NCBI RefSeq assembly: GCF_001514205.1
Contig: NZ_KQ948767.1
Coordinates: 124,001 to 188,000, forward strand
Origin: Streptomyces griseoruber
GTDB lineage: Bacteria > Actinomycetota > Actinomycetes > Streptomycetales > Streptomycetaceae
DNA length: 64,000 nucleotides
Direction of reading: 5' to 3'
Position 1 is the stretch's first letter. Each line of letters begins with the position of its first letter. The position numbers were made by a program, and so were the translations under genes. The notes beneath the pieces are model-generated. The model was not told the origin of the DNA. It ran no database searches and saw only the letters and a program-made list of their open reading frames with translations. Positions 8,615 through 17,720 of the stretch are shown here, piece after piece.

Positions 8615-9897
8615 GAGCGCGCCAACGCGATCTCGTACTCCCGCTCCGGGTACGCCGTACCGATGCTGCGGGTGGGGCGGGCCGTCGTCAGCCAGTTGCG
8701 GACGACGGCGGGAGCGGTGCGCAGGTCCAGGACGTAGCGGAGGCGGCACACCCGGTCCAGGACGTACTCGTTGCCGCCCGGCTCCGCAGGGCCGACCGAC
8801 TGGGTGAGCATCATGGTCTCGGCGGGGTCGGTGGCCTTGAACGAGCCCTGGCCGAAGGTGAACCCGATGGCCGTGTACCCGGTGCCGAGCCGGTCGCGGA
8901 GGAAGGCTCCCTGGGTCCTGGGCTGGTTCGGCGGGTCCTCGGACTCGTAGGCGACGTGTCCGTTGTGGGCCGACAGCAGGACCCGGGTGCCGGTCCGCTC
9001 CTGCCACCACACGACGTTGTCCGCCATGGTCGAGTCGCGCCAGCGCATGATGGCGGCCACCTGCTCCGGATCGGCGGGGTCGAACGCGTACTGGCGGGCG
9101 GTCTGGTCGATCGCCGTCGCGTCCCGCAGCGCCCACGCGTGCTCCTCGCGTGCCCGCGGTCCGGCCGTGGCGGGCGGTGCGAGACGCGCGAGCAGTGCCA
9201 CGGCCCGCCCGGTCCGGCCGGCCATCTCCTGGCGCTCGGTCAGCGGCCGGGCGAAGTACGCCTTCTGGTAGGCGCCGGAGGGCAGGGCGGGCGGCAGGCC
9301 GCGGTACAGCTCGGCGATACGTCCGAGGAGCTCGGGGTGCGCCTCGGCGACGTACCCGATCACCCGGTCGTACACCTCCGGACCGGTGTAGCCGAAGTCG
9401 TCGCCCATGATCCGCACCGGATCGCCCGGATGCCGGAGGTTGTAGGCCCGCATCCATTCCACCAGGGCCAGGTACTCGGCGTTGTTCCAGAGTGCGTACG
9501 CGTACTGGAGGTCCTCGCTCATGATGCGGCGCGGATCCCCCTGTCCGTGCACGACGTAGGTGTCGAGGCGCCGCCCGGTGCTCCAGGGTGCCTCCAGGGC
9601 GAACGTCCGAAACCCCCTCTTCTCCACGAGGTACCGGAAGACGCGGTGCTTCATGGTGGCGAACTCGTGGGAGCCGTGGGTCGCCTCGCCGAGCCCGACG
9701 ATCCGCGCCCGGCCCACCATCGCTCCCACCGGACCGAGGTCTGCCAGGCTGCCCTGCGGCTCGGTGGTGTGCAGCGGCCGGGCCGCGCGCTGGACGGCGG
9801 CCACGATCCGCTCGTCCCCGTCGCGAGGTACGGCGGTTGCCGGGCCTGCGGCCGTCGTCGCCGCAATCAGTGCCAGAACATGAGGAAACTTTCGCAC
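8554..9897 (-). CDS. Erythromycin-esterase-family hydrolase
   Basis: The 447-residue protein shows the Ere family motifs: GLGEATHGSHEF (the catalytic histidine region), FALEAPWSTGRRLD, and SAHNGHVA near residue 300. Members of this fold hydrolyse macrolide lactones or unrelated esters; many actinobacterial copies have no proven resistance role. A hydrophobic N terminus ending in AVP suggests export. The start is GTG at 9897 and has no clear ribosome binding site, so the exact start is uncertain. It is monocistronic and its 3' end overlaps the NACHT remnant on the other strand. Confidence 0.85.
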   Translation of the reverse strand: MRKFPHVLALIAATTAAGPATAVPRDGDERIVAAVQRAARPLHTTEPQGSLADLGPVGAMVGRARIVGLGEATHGSHEFATMKHRVFRYLVEKRGFRTFALEAPWSTGRRLDTYVVHGQGDPRRIMSEDLQYAYALWNNAEYLALVEWMRAYNLRHPGDPVRIMGDDFGYTGPEVYDRVIGYVAEAHPELLGRIAELYRGLPPALPSGAYQKAYFARPLTERQEMAGRTGRAVALLARLAPPATAGPRAREEHAWALRDATAIDQTARQYAFDPADPEQVAAIMRWRDSTMADNVVWWQERTGTRVLLSAHNGHVAYESEDPPNQPRTQGAFLRDRLGTGYTAIGFTFGQGSFKATDPAETMMLTQSVGPAEPGGNEYVLDRVCRLRYVLDLRTAPAVVRNWLTTARPTRSIGTAYPEREYEIALARSYDILIHLRRVRAVRLLDEP

Positions 9898-10084
9898 GCA
9901 CAGGAGGTGCCCGAGGGGCGGCAGGAGAAGTCTGCGGCTCCGGGCAATCCGCTCACATGGACCACGCCTGCGTCAGGCTGGGAACGGTGGCGTGTGCGCC
10001 GCAGGTGAGGGTCGTGAACCGGCGTAGCGGCCGGTCATGAAGGGCCGCGTGGGTGATGGCGCCGAGCGCGGCCCGCTCCCGGCG

Positions 10085-11644
10085 TCAGAGACCGGCCACC
10101 TTGGCGCTCGCCGACAACTCGTAGACCAGGGTGACCGTGTGTCGGCTGCCCGGTGCGAGCGTCAGCTCCCAGTGGGCGACCCCGTCGGAGTCGAGGAGGC
10201 CGGGCGCGGGGGAGCAGGCCTCCTCGCACAGCCGTACCTGCACCGCCGAGACCTCCGAGACCGGGATCCGCTCGCGCAGGACGACCACCCTGTCGTCCCG
10301 CTCGCCCGGGGCGGAGAACCGGGACACATGCAGCCGGACGGTCCGCGTCACCACGGTCCGCTGGGTGAGCGCGGCCGTGTCACGGGACTCCTCCGTGTCC
10401 CGGACGACCCGCATGTCGTCACGGCTGCCGTAGGCGAGTTCGACGGGAGCGCCGGGGGCCGTGAAGTCCAGCGTGCCGCGGCCGGTGAACCCACCGCCCC
10501 GCAGCAGGTCGACGGGGCCGGCGAGCAGCGCGTGCCCGGCCAGGTTGTCGAACCGCACCACCTGGGTGACCAGCGGGGACAGCTCGGGTGCGCAGGCGTA
10601 CTCGCTGCTCGCGGTGGTGGTGAAGACGGACAGCGGTACGCGGTGGGCGCGGCCGTCCGCGGGCACCGAGACCGGCGCGGGGGAGCGCAGCACCCGTACC
10701 TCGCCGCCGTCGTCCACTCCGGGCAGACCGAGCACCGGAGCCGGGCCGAGGTCCGCGATCTCCTCCTCGCGCAGTTCCACGTCGATGGTGCGGCGCTCGG
10801 CGGCCGGACGGTCCTGGAGGATCAGCCGGTCCTCGCCGAGCCGCGGCGGTTCGGTGGCCAGCGACGAGCGCGCCGTGGACAGCGTCAGGCGTACGCCGGA
10901 CCAGTCCTCGCCGGTGCGCTGCCAGACGATCGCGTCGGTCTCCAGCGTGACGGCGTCCCCCTCGAGTACGGCGCGGTAGGCGGGCCGCCACAGCGCGCAG
11001 GGGGTGAGATGGGTCAGGCGCAGTCCGGCCGGTCCGGCGGCCGCGGCCTCGACGGTGAGCTCGATGTGGCCGGTCAGCTCGGCCGGTTCGTCCTCGGCGA
11101 GGTCCAGCGCCCGCTGTGCGGCGTCGAGTTCCGCGGTGAGGGCGGCCAGACGGGCTTCCGTGGCACGCAGCAGTTCGCCGCAGGAGTCGCGTTCGTCGTC
11201 CACCCGGTCCAGTTCGCCGGTCCAGCGGGGTGCTTCGTCCTCTCCGGTGCCGGCGCCCTCACCGATCTCCCGCAGCAGGTCGGCCGCGAGACGGCCGAGC
11301 GTGTCGAGGCGGGTCCGCAGCCGGTCGCGCCGCTGCCCCAGGGCGAGCCGCTCGTCCTCGAGCCGGACCATGTGGTGGCGCAGGGCGGAGTCGTCGTCGG
11401 TGGGGCGCGGCCCGCGCGGCCGCCAGGCGCGGACGATCCGCACGTCGAGCACGGTCGCCGGGTGGTCGGCGGTCAGCTCCGCCTGGAGGGTGCGGTCGAC
11501 GGCCAGCGCGCCGACCGGCCCGAGCCGCAGCCGCTGGACGCCCGCCGCCAGGACCAGCACGGTCGTGCGCTCGATGTGGGCGCGGTCCTCCAGACAGGTG
11601 ACGGCGGTGACGGGGAGGGGGATCGGCTCCGGTGCCGTGGACAT
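10085..11644 (-). CDS. DUF4139 (MuiA-like) protein
   Basis: The 519-residue protein has an N-terminal beta-rich region, a coiled-coil region about residues 90-200 (LRHHMVRLEDERLALGQRRD) and a C-terminal DUF4139 domain with LWRPAYRAVLEGDAV and WQRTGEDWSGVRLTLSTARS. This layout matches the mucoidy-inhibitor MuiA/DUF4139 group, whose function is unknown. ATG at 11644 follows AGGAGC and begins 8 bases after the stop of the larger paralogue, so the two are co-transcribed. A domain prediction would be useful to confirm the N-terminal DUF4140-like part. Confidence 0.85.
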   Translation of the reverse strand: MSTAPEPIPLPVTAVTCLEDRAHIERTTVLVLAAGVQRLRLGPVGALAVDRTLQAELTADHPATVLDVRIVRAWRPRGPRPTDDDSALRHHMVRLEDERLALGQRRDRLRTRLDTLGRLAADLLREIGEGAGTGEDEAPRWTGELDRVDDERDSCGELLRATEARLAALTAELDAAQRALDLAEDEPAELTGHIELTVEAAAAGPAGLRLTHLTPCALWRPAYRAVLEGDAVTLETDAIVWQRTGEDWSGVRLTLSTARSSLATEPPRLGEDRLILQDRPAAERRTIDVELREEEIADLGPAPVLGLPGVDDGGEVRVLRSPAPVSVPADGRAHRVPLSVFTTTASSEYACAPELSPLVTQVVRFDNLAGHALLAGPVDLLRGGGFTGRGTLDFTAPGAPVELAYGSRDDMRVVRDTEESRDTAALTQRTVVTRTVRLHVSRFSAPGERDDRVVVLRERIPVSEVSAVQVRLCEEACSPAPGLLDSDGVAHWELTLAPGSRHTVTLVYELSASAKVAGL

Positions 11645-11652
11645 GGGGTGGG

Positions 11653-13821
11653 TCAGCTCCTGCGGTTGCCGCCGGCCAGGGACTTGCCGGAGGGGATGCG
11701 GATCTCGTAGCCGCCTTCGAGGGCGGCGGTGCCGCCGGCGGGCAGTTCCACCCGCCACAGGCGGGTGCCGGGCGCGTGGCGGTCCGGTCCGGTGCCGTCG
11801 CGGGGGGCCGTCCAGTCGGCCCGCTCCTCGACGCGGACGTCCGCGTCCGAGGTGACCGGGACCCGCTCACGGACCTCGACGGTGACCGGCCTGGCGAGCC
11901 GGTTGGCCAGTTCGACGTGGACGCGGTGGTCGAGCACGGTGGTCTGGTTGCGCATTCCCGCGGTCGACTCGCGCAGGTTCGTACGGCGGGTGACCCGGAT
12001 GCCCTCGGCCGGGCCGAGCCCCACCCGGCAGACCCCGCCGGGGGCGAGCGTGGGCAGCGCGGCGGTCACCAGGAAGTCGTCCCCGGCGGTGACCTCGACC
12101 GGACCGGCCAGCAGGGCCCGGTCGGTCGCGTTCGACACCATGAGCGTCGCGTACACGGTCTGCTCCACGGACGGCACGCAGAGGTGTTCGACGCGCAGAC
12201 CGACGGGTATCTCACCGACGGTGACGGTGTGCCAGGCGCCGTCCGAGGGGATGTCGGCACGGGCCACCGCGTCGAAGCGGTGGTCGAAGGAACCGGCCGA
12301 CTCGCGGGGCCGCACACAGTGGCCCGGCAACGGCAGCGCGGCCACCGCGTCGGCGCGGCGACGGTACTCGGTGGCCACCGGGTCGAAGGGGGCGTCGGCG
12401 AACAGCCGGCCCCGGCGGCCGCCCTGCTCGTCCGGGCCGCACAGGACGAGAGCGGTGTAGTCGAGTTCGGCGCCGCTGGGCTGCGGCGGACCGGCCGCCG
12501 GGGACGGCGGCGGTGCGGCCTTGCCCAGGGGTGCCGCGGGCCCCGCGGGCGCGGGAGGCGCCGCCCCGCCGGGCGCCGAGGGGGCCAGGGAACGGGGAGC
12601 CTGGGCGGCGAGGGCGGGGGAGGGCGCAGCCGCGGCGGCCGGGCCGCCGGCGAAACGCGGCCTGCTTCCCGCCGTCGACGGGGCCGGTGGCGCGAAGCCG
12701 TCCACGGCACCGCCCATGACGTCCGGACAGGCGCCGCCGGGCGGGAAACCGGGGGCAGCGACGGAGCCTGGGGCAGGCACACCGTGACCCGGCGCCATGG
12801 GGGCGGGTGCGCCGTAGCTCTGCGGAGGCGGCGGGGGCAGGGGCGGAAGGGGACCGGCCCCGACCCTCACGGCAGCGGTGGTCGGCTCAGGGCGGCGGCC
12901 CGCCGCGTCGTACCCGGCGAACAGGTCGGCCAGACCCGCCGGGGGCTCACGCCAGCCGGAGGGTTCGGGCCCGGGCTGCCGGCGTCCGATCCGGATCGAG
13001 CGGAGCCTGGGCAGGTCGGTGCGGCGTCGCAGGTCGGCGGTGGCCAGCGCGATCCGCACACCGGTCCAGTCCTCGCCGGTGCGCTGGGCCACCGAGGCGC
13101 GCAGGACCAGACGGCCGCTGTCCTCGTCCTGACGGTGGGTGAGCCGGTAGGCAGGCACCCACACGGCGCCCGGCACCCCGTATTCCACCTCCACCTCCAC
13201 CGTCACGTCCGTGTCCTCGACGCCGTCGAGGGTCAGGACCGCGGAGACGGTGGTCTCCACGTGTGCCGACGGTGCGTCGGTGGAGGCGCGGGCGAGCCGG
13301 TCCTCGGCGAGGGAGAGCTCGTGCTCGACGAGCCGCAGCGCCTCGTCCTGGTCGGCGAGGCGGGCGTGCAACGTGGTCAGCCGTTCGTCGACGAAGTCCG
13401 CCAGCCGAAGCCAGGCGTCGACCGGGGTGCGGCGGTGCGGATCGTCCTTCCTGCGGGGCGGCGGGACGGGGCGCAACGCCCCGATCTCCGCGATCAGACC
13501 GAGCAGGCGGTCGCGGCGACCTCGTGCCGCCGCGCTCTCCTCGCGCAGCCGCTCGACCTCACGGCGCAGCCCTTCGGGCGCCTCGGTGCCGAGCGGTTCG
13601 GCCTCGACCTCCACCCGGGCTTCCCCGACGCGCACCGTGGAACCGCCCAGGACACGAGCCCGGAGGGACCCCGCGTCCAGCGAGCGGGGAAGTCCCGTGA
13701 CCCGTACCCTGCCGTCCGGCGGTACGACGCCCCGGGCCAGACGGCGGCACATCGCGCCCTGCGCGTACACCACGACCGAATCGAGGCGCGACTCCCACCC
13801 CTGTGCCGTCTCCGACGTCAT
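11653..13821 (-). CDS. DUF4139 (MuiA-like) protein with long Pro/Ala linker
   Basis: The 722-residue paralogue of the downstream gene starts at ATG 13821 after GGGGGAGC. It has the N-terminal DUF4140-like part (SVVVYAQGAMCRRLA), a coiled coil about residues 90-190 (LRREVERLREESAAARGRRD), and the DUF4139 signature AVWVPAYRLTHRQDEDSGRL with QRTGEDWTGVRIALATADL. About 180 residues of Pro/Ala/Gly-rich low-complexity sequence interrupt the C-terminal domain. The domain then resumes (YTALVLCGPDEQ) and ends in EIRIPSGKSLAGG. The function is unknown; the pair is divergent from the sigK-like gene. Confidence 0.85.
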   Translation of the reverse strand: MTSETAQGWESRLDSVVVYAQGAMCRRLARGVVPPDGRVRVTGLPRSLDAGSLRARVLGGSTVRVGEARVEVEAEPLGTEAPEGLRREVERLREESAAARGRRDRLLGLIAEIGALRPVPPPRRKDDPHRRTPVDAWLRLADFVDERLTTLHARLADQDEALRLVEHELSLAEDRLARASTDAPSAHVETTVSAVLTLDGVEDTDVTVEVEVEYGVPGAVWVPAYRLTHRQDEDSGRLVLRASVAQRTGEDWTGVRIALATADLRRRTDLPRLRSIRIGRRQPGPEPSGWREPPAGLADLFAGYDAAGRRPEPTTAAVRVGAGPLPPLPPPPPQSYGAPAPMAPGHGVPAPGSVAAPGFPPGGACPDVMGGAVDGFAPPAPSTAGSRPRFAGGPAAAAAPSPALAAQAPRSLAPSAPGGAAPPAPAGPAAPLGKAAPPPSPAAGPPQPSGAELDYTALVLCGPDEQGGRRGRLFADAPFDPVATEYRRRADAVAALPLPGHCVRPRESAGSFDHRFDAVARADIPSDGAWHTVTVGEIPVGLRVEHLCVPSVEQTVYATLMVSNATDRALLAGPVEVTAGDDFLVTAALPTLAPGGVCRVGLGPAEGIRVTRRTNLRESTAGMRNQTTVLDHRVHVELANRLARPVTVEVRERVPVTSDADVRVEERADWTAPRDGTGPDRHAPGTRLWRVELPAGGTAALEGGYEIRIPSGKSLAGGNRRS

Positions 13822-14064
13822 CCGCTCCCCCGGGCCGTGACTGTGCTGTGCGCAGCCTACGCCCGACCGGCCCGCGCTCCTCCGCCGAGCCCCCGACGAA
13901 GGGACGACGACGAACCATCCGGTTCTCGCGGCTGGCCGCCGAAGGGCGCCGAGATGCTCAGGACCACCTGCCTTCTCACACGAGTGTCCCATCCACCGCA
14001 ACCGATCCGGGGTCCCGACAGGAACGGATTACGCCCGGACATGTCCCGACGGTGGAGGCCCTCG

Positions 14065-14649
14065 GTGAAAGAAGCAGTGGATATCGGAAGCAACCCCTCG
14101 ACGGAACCCGACCTCCAGGGCCTGCTAGGCCAGGTGGCGCTGGGGGACGAAGAGGCGTTCGCCGGCGTCTACGACGCCGTGGCGGGTCCGGTGCTGGGAG
14201 TCGTACGCGCCGTACTGCGTGATCACGCACAGTCGGAGGAGGTCGCCCAGGAGGTCCTCGTGGAGGTGTGGCGGACGGCTCCCCGCTACCGCCCCGACCG
14301 CGGTACCGCGATCAACTGGATCCTCACCCTCGCCCACCGCCGCGCGGTCGACCGGGTGCGCTCGGTGGACGCCGCGGCGGCCCGGGACCACCGGGCCGCG
14401 CTGCTGGACCGGGTGCCCGAGTACGACGAGGTGGCCGAGCACGTCGAGGCGCGGCTGGAGCGGGAGCAGGTGCGGCGCTGTCTGCGCACCCTGACCGAGA
14501 TCCAGCGCCAGGCGGTCACGCTGGCGTACTACCGAGGGCTGACCTACCGCGAGGTGGCGGAGGCGTTGCACCTCCCACTGGGGACCGTCAAGACCCGGCT
14601 GCGTGACGGGCTGATCCGGCTCCGCGACTGCCTGGGGGTGACCGCGTGA
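14065..14649 (+). CDS. sigK: ECF sigma factor, SigK-like
   Basis: The 194-residue protein has sigma region 2 (AVLRDHAQSEEVAQEVLVEV, then WILTLAHRRAVDRVRS) and region 4 (LTEIQRQAVTLAYYRGLTYR, LPLGTVKTRLRDG). The layout is that of the SigK/ECF19 group, which is held at the membrane by an RskA-type anti-sigma factor. GTG at 14065 lies 6 bases after GGTGGAGG, so it is preferred over the in-frame ATG at 14041. Its stop overlaps the start of the anti-sigma gene. The symbol is given by family resemblance. Confidence 0.88.
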   Translation: MKEAVDIGSNPSTEPDLQGLLGQVALGDEEAFAGVYDAVAGPVLGVVRAVLRDHAQSEEVAQEVLVEVWRTAPRYRPDRGTAINWILTLAHRRAVDRVRSVDAAAARDHRAALLDRVPEYDEVAEHVEARLEREQVRRCLRTLTEIQRQAVTLAYYRGLTYREVAEALHLPLGTVKTRLRDGLIRLRDCLGVTA

Positions 14650-15398
14650 CCACCATCGACCTGCACCGGCTGACGGGCGCCTACGCCCTGCACGCCCTGT
14701 CCGACGACGAGAACGTCTCCTTCGAGCGCCATCTCGCGCGGTGCGAACCGTGCGCGCAGGAGGCCGCCGAACTGCGCGCGACGGCCGCCCGTCTCGGGCT
14801 CGCCGCCGAAACCGCGCCCTCCCCGGCCCTGCGCGAGCACGTGCTGCGCCGGATCACCACCGTCCGGCAGGAAGCGCCCGGGACGGTGGGCGGGCCCCTC
14901 TCCGCGCGCGACGGCCGTCGGGCCCGGCTGCTGTCCCGGTGGGCGCTCGCCGCCTGCCTCGCCGCGGTCGCCGCGCTCGGCGGGACCGCCGTGTGGGAGC
15001 ACCGGCGGGCCGAGGACGCCGGTGAGCGGGCCCACCGCGCGGCGGGCACGGCGGACGAGATCGCCGCCGTACTCGCCGCACCGGACGCCCGCACCCGAGC
15101 CGCGGAGCTGGGCGACGGCGCCACCGGTGCCGTCGTCGTCTCCCGTGAACTGGACAGGGCCGTGTTCGTGGTGTCGGGGATGACCCACCCGCCCGGCGGG
15201 AAGGTGTACCAGCTCTGGTTCGACGACGCCGGGAGCATGCGGCCGGCAGGGGTGATGGACCCCCGCCGCAGCGACCAGGTCGTCCTGCTGCGCGGCGCCG
15301 TGGACGGGGCCTCGGGGATGGGTATCACGGTCGAACCCGTGGGCGGTTCGCGGGAGCCGACCTCCGGCCCGGTCGCCCTGATGACGCTGCCCGCCTGA
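14646..15398 (+). CDS. rskA: RskA-like anti-sigma factor
   Basis: The 250-residue protein begins at GTG overlapping the sigma-factor stop by 4 bases (GTGA), which implies tight coupling. The N-terminal cytoplasmic domain carries a zinc-finger-like HLARCEPCAQEAAELRATAA motif. One transmembrane helix follows (about residues 98-117, WALAACLAAVAALGGTAVW), then an extracytoplasmic RskA domain (FVVSGMTHPPGGKVYQLWF). Family members bind and silence SigK until they are proteolysed. It is followed directly by a strong terminator. Confidence 0.9.
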   Translation: MTTIDLHRLTGAYALHALSDDENVSFERHLARCEPCAQEAAELRATAARLGLAAETAPSPALREHVLRRITTVRQEAPGTVGGPLSARDGRRARLLSRWALAACLAAVAALGGTAVWEHRRAEDAGERAHRAAGTADEIAAVLAAPDARTRAAELGDGATGAVVVSRELDRAVFVVSGMTHPPGGKVYQLWFDDAGSMRPAGVMDPRRSDQVVLLRGAVDGASGMGITVEPVGGSREPTSGPVALMTLPA

Positions 15399-15400
15399 GC

Positions 15401-15424
15401 GACGCCGCCCCGAGGGGCGGCGTC
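15401..15424 (+). terminator. GC-rich hairpin terminator, probably bidirectional
   Basis: GACGCCGCCC and GGGCGGCGTC pair perfectly over 10 bp with a 4-base loop just after the rskA stop and before the converging hydrolase gene. There is no long T-run, as is usual in this group. Confidence 0.75.
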
Positions 15425-15466
15425 TCCCGTCCGCGCCGCTCGGGATCGGGTGGGGGAGCGGCGCGG

Positions 15467-16273
15467 TCAGATCTCCGGGAAGGCACCCGTCCCGTAGCAC
15501 TCCTCGGGCAGGGGGTCCGGTGCGCCGTCCGGGTCGAGCAGATGGGCCACGACGGCCGCGGCGGTGCGGTGCCAGAAGCGGTGGCGGCGCAGCAGAGCGT
15601 GGTCGCCGTCGGCGACGAGGGCCATCCCGGCCCGTGTCGCCGTGCCCTGCGCCCGGTGCACGCAGTCGGCCGTCGCGGCGGGGGAGGTGACACGGTCCCG
15701 CGCCCCGTGCAGGGCGACCAGCCGCCGGCCCGCCACCTGCTCGACCGGCTCGCCCGCAGGCCACCACGGCGCGAGGGCGAGCACACCGCGGACCTGGGGG
15801 TGACCCGCGGCGCGCAGGGCGGCCCGGCCGCCCATGGAGTGGCCCAGCAGCACCGTGGGGACGGGGCCCGCGAGGCGGGCGAGGTCGTGCAGCGCCCGCC
15901 GGGCGTCCCGCGCGGGGTCGGCGCGCATGCCGTTCCAGCCGCGGAGGCGATAACGGACCTGCCCCACCAGGACGTCCTGGTGGGGCAGCGCGGCGGCAAC
16001 CGCCCGCAGGATCGGGTCCATGCGCAGCGCGGCGAGCTGCCAGGGCCTTGCGGGCCGCTCGCTGTCCGCCTGCCCGCCGTGCAGCACCAGCACGGCCGCC
16101 CGCGGCCGCGGCGGCCACCCGCGCAGCACCAGCGCGGACCCCGGCGAGGCGGCACGCTCCTTCTCAAGCCTCTTCCCAAGGCCCTCCTCAAGGCCCTTCC
16201 CAAGCTCCTTCCCGGGCTCCTCCTCAAGGCCCTTCGCCTGGCGTTCCCCGGGCTCCGGGGGCGGGCCGGTCAT
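15467..16273 (-). CDS. Alpha/beta hydrolase, last gene of the lipid operon
   Basis: The 268-residue enzyme has the alpha/beta hydrolase signature VLLGHSMGGRAAL (nucleophile Ser), a later Asp in LVALHGARDRVTSP, and a His in ADGDHALLRRHRF. The first 40 residues are an unusual Lys/Glu/Leu/Gly low-complexity stretch (KELGKGLEEGLGKRLEKE) encoded by imperfect DNA repeats. ATG at 16273 overlaps the stop of the DUF1295 gene by 4 bases. Given the operon, a lipid ester or acyl substrate is likely, but the sequence does not show which. Confidence 0.85.
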   Translation of the reverse strand: MTGPPPEPGERQAKGLEEEPGKELGKGLEEGLGKRLEKERAASPGSALVLRGWPPRPRAAVLVLHGGQADSERPARPWQLAALRMDPILRAVAAALPHQDVLVGQVRYRLRGWNGMRADPARDARRALHDLARLAGPVPTVLLGHSMGGRAALRAAGHPQVRGVLALAPWWPAGEPVEQVAGRRLVALHGARDRVTSPAATADCVHRAQGTATRAGMALVADGDHALLRRHRFWHRTAAAVVAHLLDPDGAPDPLPEECYGTGAFPEI

Positions 16274-17097
16274 GGTTTCCTCCGGCCGCCGGTCCGGGCC
16301 CGCTTCGGAGGGCGGGGGAAGAAGCCGCTGGTGCGGGCCGTGTACTCGGCGAAGCCGGGCCGGTCGGCCATGTGCTGTTCCAGCAGCCGCTTTCCGCTGC
16401 CCCGGATCAGCAGCAGACTCATCACCACCGGGGACACGACGGACACGGCGGCTGCCGCCGGGGAGTCACAGGCGAGCAGGAACAGGCCCCACCACACACA
16501 GAAGTCCCCGAAGTAGTTGGGGTGCCGGGTCCACGACCACAGGCCCCGGTCCATGATCCGGCCCCGGTTGTCGGGGTCGGCCTTGAACCGGGCGAGCTGG
16601 GCGTCCCCGACCGCCTCGAAGCCGAGGCCCACCGCCCACAGCGCGGTACCGGCCCAGGCGACGAGGGACGGCGTGCCCGGCACGTACTGCGCCGCCTGGA
16701 CGGGCAGCGAAACCAGCCACACCAGCGCGCCCTGGAGCAGGTACACCATCCGCAGGGCGTACGCGTTCCGGTTGCCGGGGGCCTTGGCCAGCATCGCCTC
16801 GTAGCGCGGGTCCTCGCCGTGGCCCCGGCCGCGGCGGGCGATGTGCGCGGCGAGCCGCATCCCCCACACCGCGGTCAGCAGCGTGACCAGGACCCGCCGA
16901 CCGAGGTCTGCGTACCCGGCGCCGGCCGCGAACGTCACGGCGGCGACGGCGGTGAAGCCGATCCCCCAGGCCACGTCCACGATCCGGTGCACCCCCGCGC
17001 GCACCGCGACGGCGAAGGTGACCAGCATGACGGCCAGGGCCGCGGCGGCGGCCCAGGCGAGATTGAGCGCGAACGCGCCCCACGGGAAACCGCTCAC
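16270..17097 (-). CDS. DUF1295 membrane protein (steroid 5-alpha-reductase-like)
   Basis: The 275-residue integral membrane protein has about seven helices and the conserved DUF1295 C-terminal block GLWSWTRHPNYFGDFCVWWG, then SGKRLLEQHMADRPGFAEYT. This fold is related to 5-alpha-steroid reductases and isoprenylcysteine methyltransferases. GTG at 17097 overlaps the preceding stop (GTGA). In related bacteria DUF1295 genes sit with CFA-type methyltransferases and DUF1365 genes, as here, which suggests a role in reducing or modifying membrane fatty acyl chains. Confidence 0.88.
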   Translation of the reverse strand: MSGFPWGAFALNLAWAAAAALAVMLVTFAVAVRAGVHRIVDVAWGIGFTAVAAVTFAAGAGYADLGRRVLVTLLTAVWGMRLAAHIARRGRGHGEDPRYEAMLAKAPGNRNAYALRMVYLLQGALVWLVSLPVQAAQYVPGTPSLVAWAGTALWAVGLGFEAVGDAQLARFKADPDNRGRIMDRGLWSWTRHPNYFGDFCVWWGLFLLACDSPAAAAVSVVSPVVMSLLLIRGSGKRLLEQHMADRPGFAEYTARTSGFFPRPPKRARTGGRRKP

Positions 17098-17720
17098 GGC
17101 ATCTCCAGCCCCTCGTCCCACGGGTGCGTGGTCGTCGGCATACCGCTGCGGACGTCATGCTCGCGCAGGGACCTGGTGTGCCGGACCTCCCGCCCGGCCG
17201 CCTTCAGCGGACCCACCGGCTCGCCGAGCGGCCGCAGGTGGCTGTCCGGGGCGGCGGCGGGCGCCGGGTACGCCGCCCGCTCCCGGGCACCCGGCTTCAG
17301 GGCGAGATTGCGGCAGACCAGCTCCGGCTTGGCCCGCTGCGCGTCCGCGGACGTGAATCCGGGGCCCTCGCCCGCCCGGTGGACGCACGAGCGGGCCATG
17401 GTGTCGTCGAGGAGCGGAGGGCCCGCGACCCCGAGCCGTACGGCGGTGGCGAGCGCTCTCGCCCGGTCGGCGGGCGTGCGCCGGGGCGGGCGCGGGCCGC
17501 GCGCGCGGGCGGCCGCCCACACCGCCCTGCGTCCCTCCCCGAGGTCGCCCTCGACGTCGAGGGCGCCGGTGGCGCCGGTGGCGCACGCCCGCGCCGGACC
17601 GAGTTCGCCGGGCTGCCTCGGCGGCCGGCGCAGCGCGCGCCGGGAACGTGGCACGACCGCCGGGGCACCGGCCGGTCCCGTCGCGCCGCCGTCCCGGGAG
17701 ACGGGCTGGAGGATGGTCAT
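17094..17720 (-). CDS. Hypothetical protein in the lipid operon
   Basis: This 208-residue frame starts at ATG 17720 overlapping the CFA stop by 4 bases and ends overlapping the DUF1295 start. Third codon positions are almost all G or C, as expected of a real gene here. I do not recognise the family. The protein is rich in Ala, Arg and Pro, with segments such as GRRAVWAAARARGPRPP, LLDDTMARSCVHRAGEGPGF and SLREHDVRSGM, and no membrane helix or signal peptide. Its fixed place between the methyltransferase and DUF1295 genes suggests it serves the same pathway. Confidence 0.65.
   Translation of the reverse strand: MTILQPVSRDGGATGPAGAPAVVPRSRRALRRPPRQPGELGPARACATGATGALDVEGDLGEGRRAVWAAARARGPRPPRRTPADRARALATAVRLGVAGPPLLDDTMARSCVHRAGEGPGFTSADAQRAKPELVCRNLALKPGARERAAYPAPAAAPDSHLRPLGEPVGPLKAAGREVRHTRSLREHDVRSGMPTTTHPWDEGLEMP

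Noticed and set aside
8143-10008. Long plus-strand open frame opposite the esterase gene
   Set aside because: It is antisense to a gene with clear Ere motifs and has no domain; long open antisense frames are common in high-GC DNA.
11632-14064. Very long plus-strand frame covering the DUF4139 genes upstream of sigK
   Set aside because: Only its last part, from GTG 14065, matches a sigma factor; the rest is antisense to DUF4139 genes.
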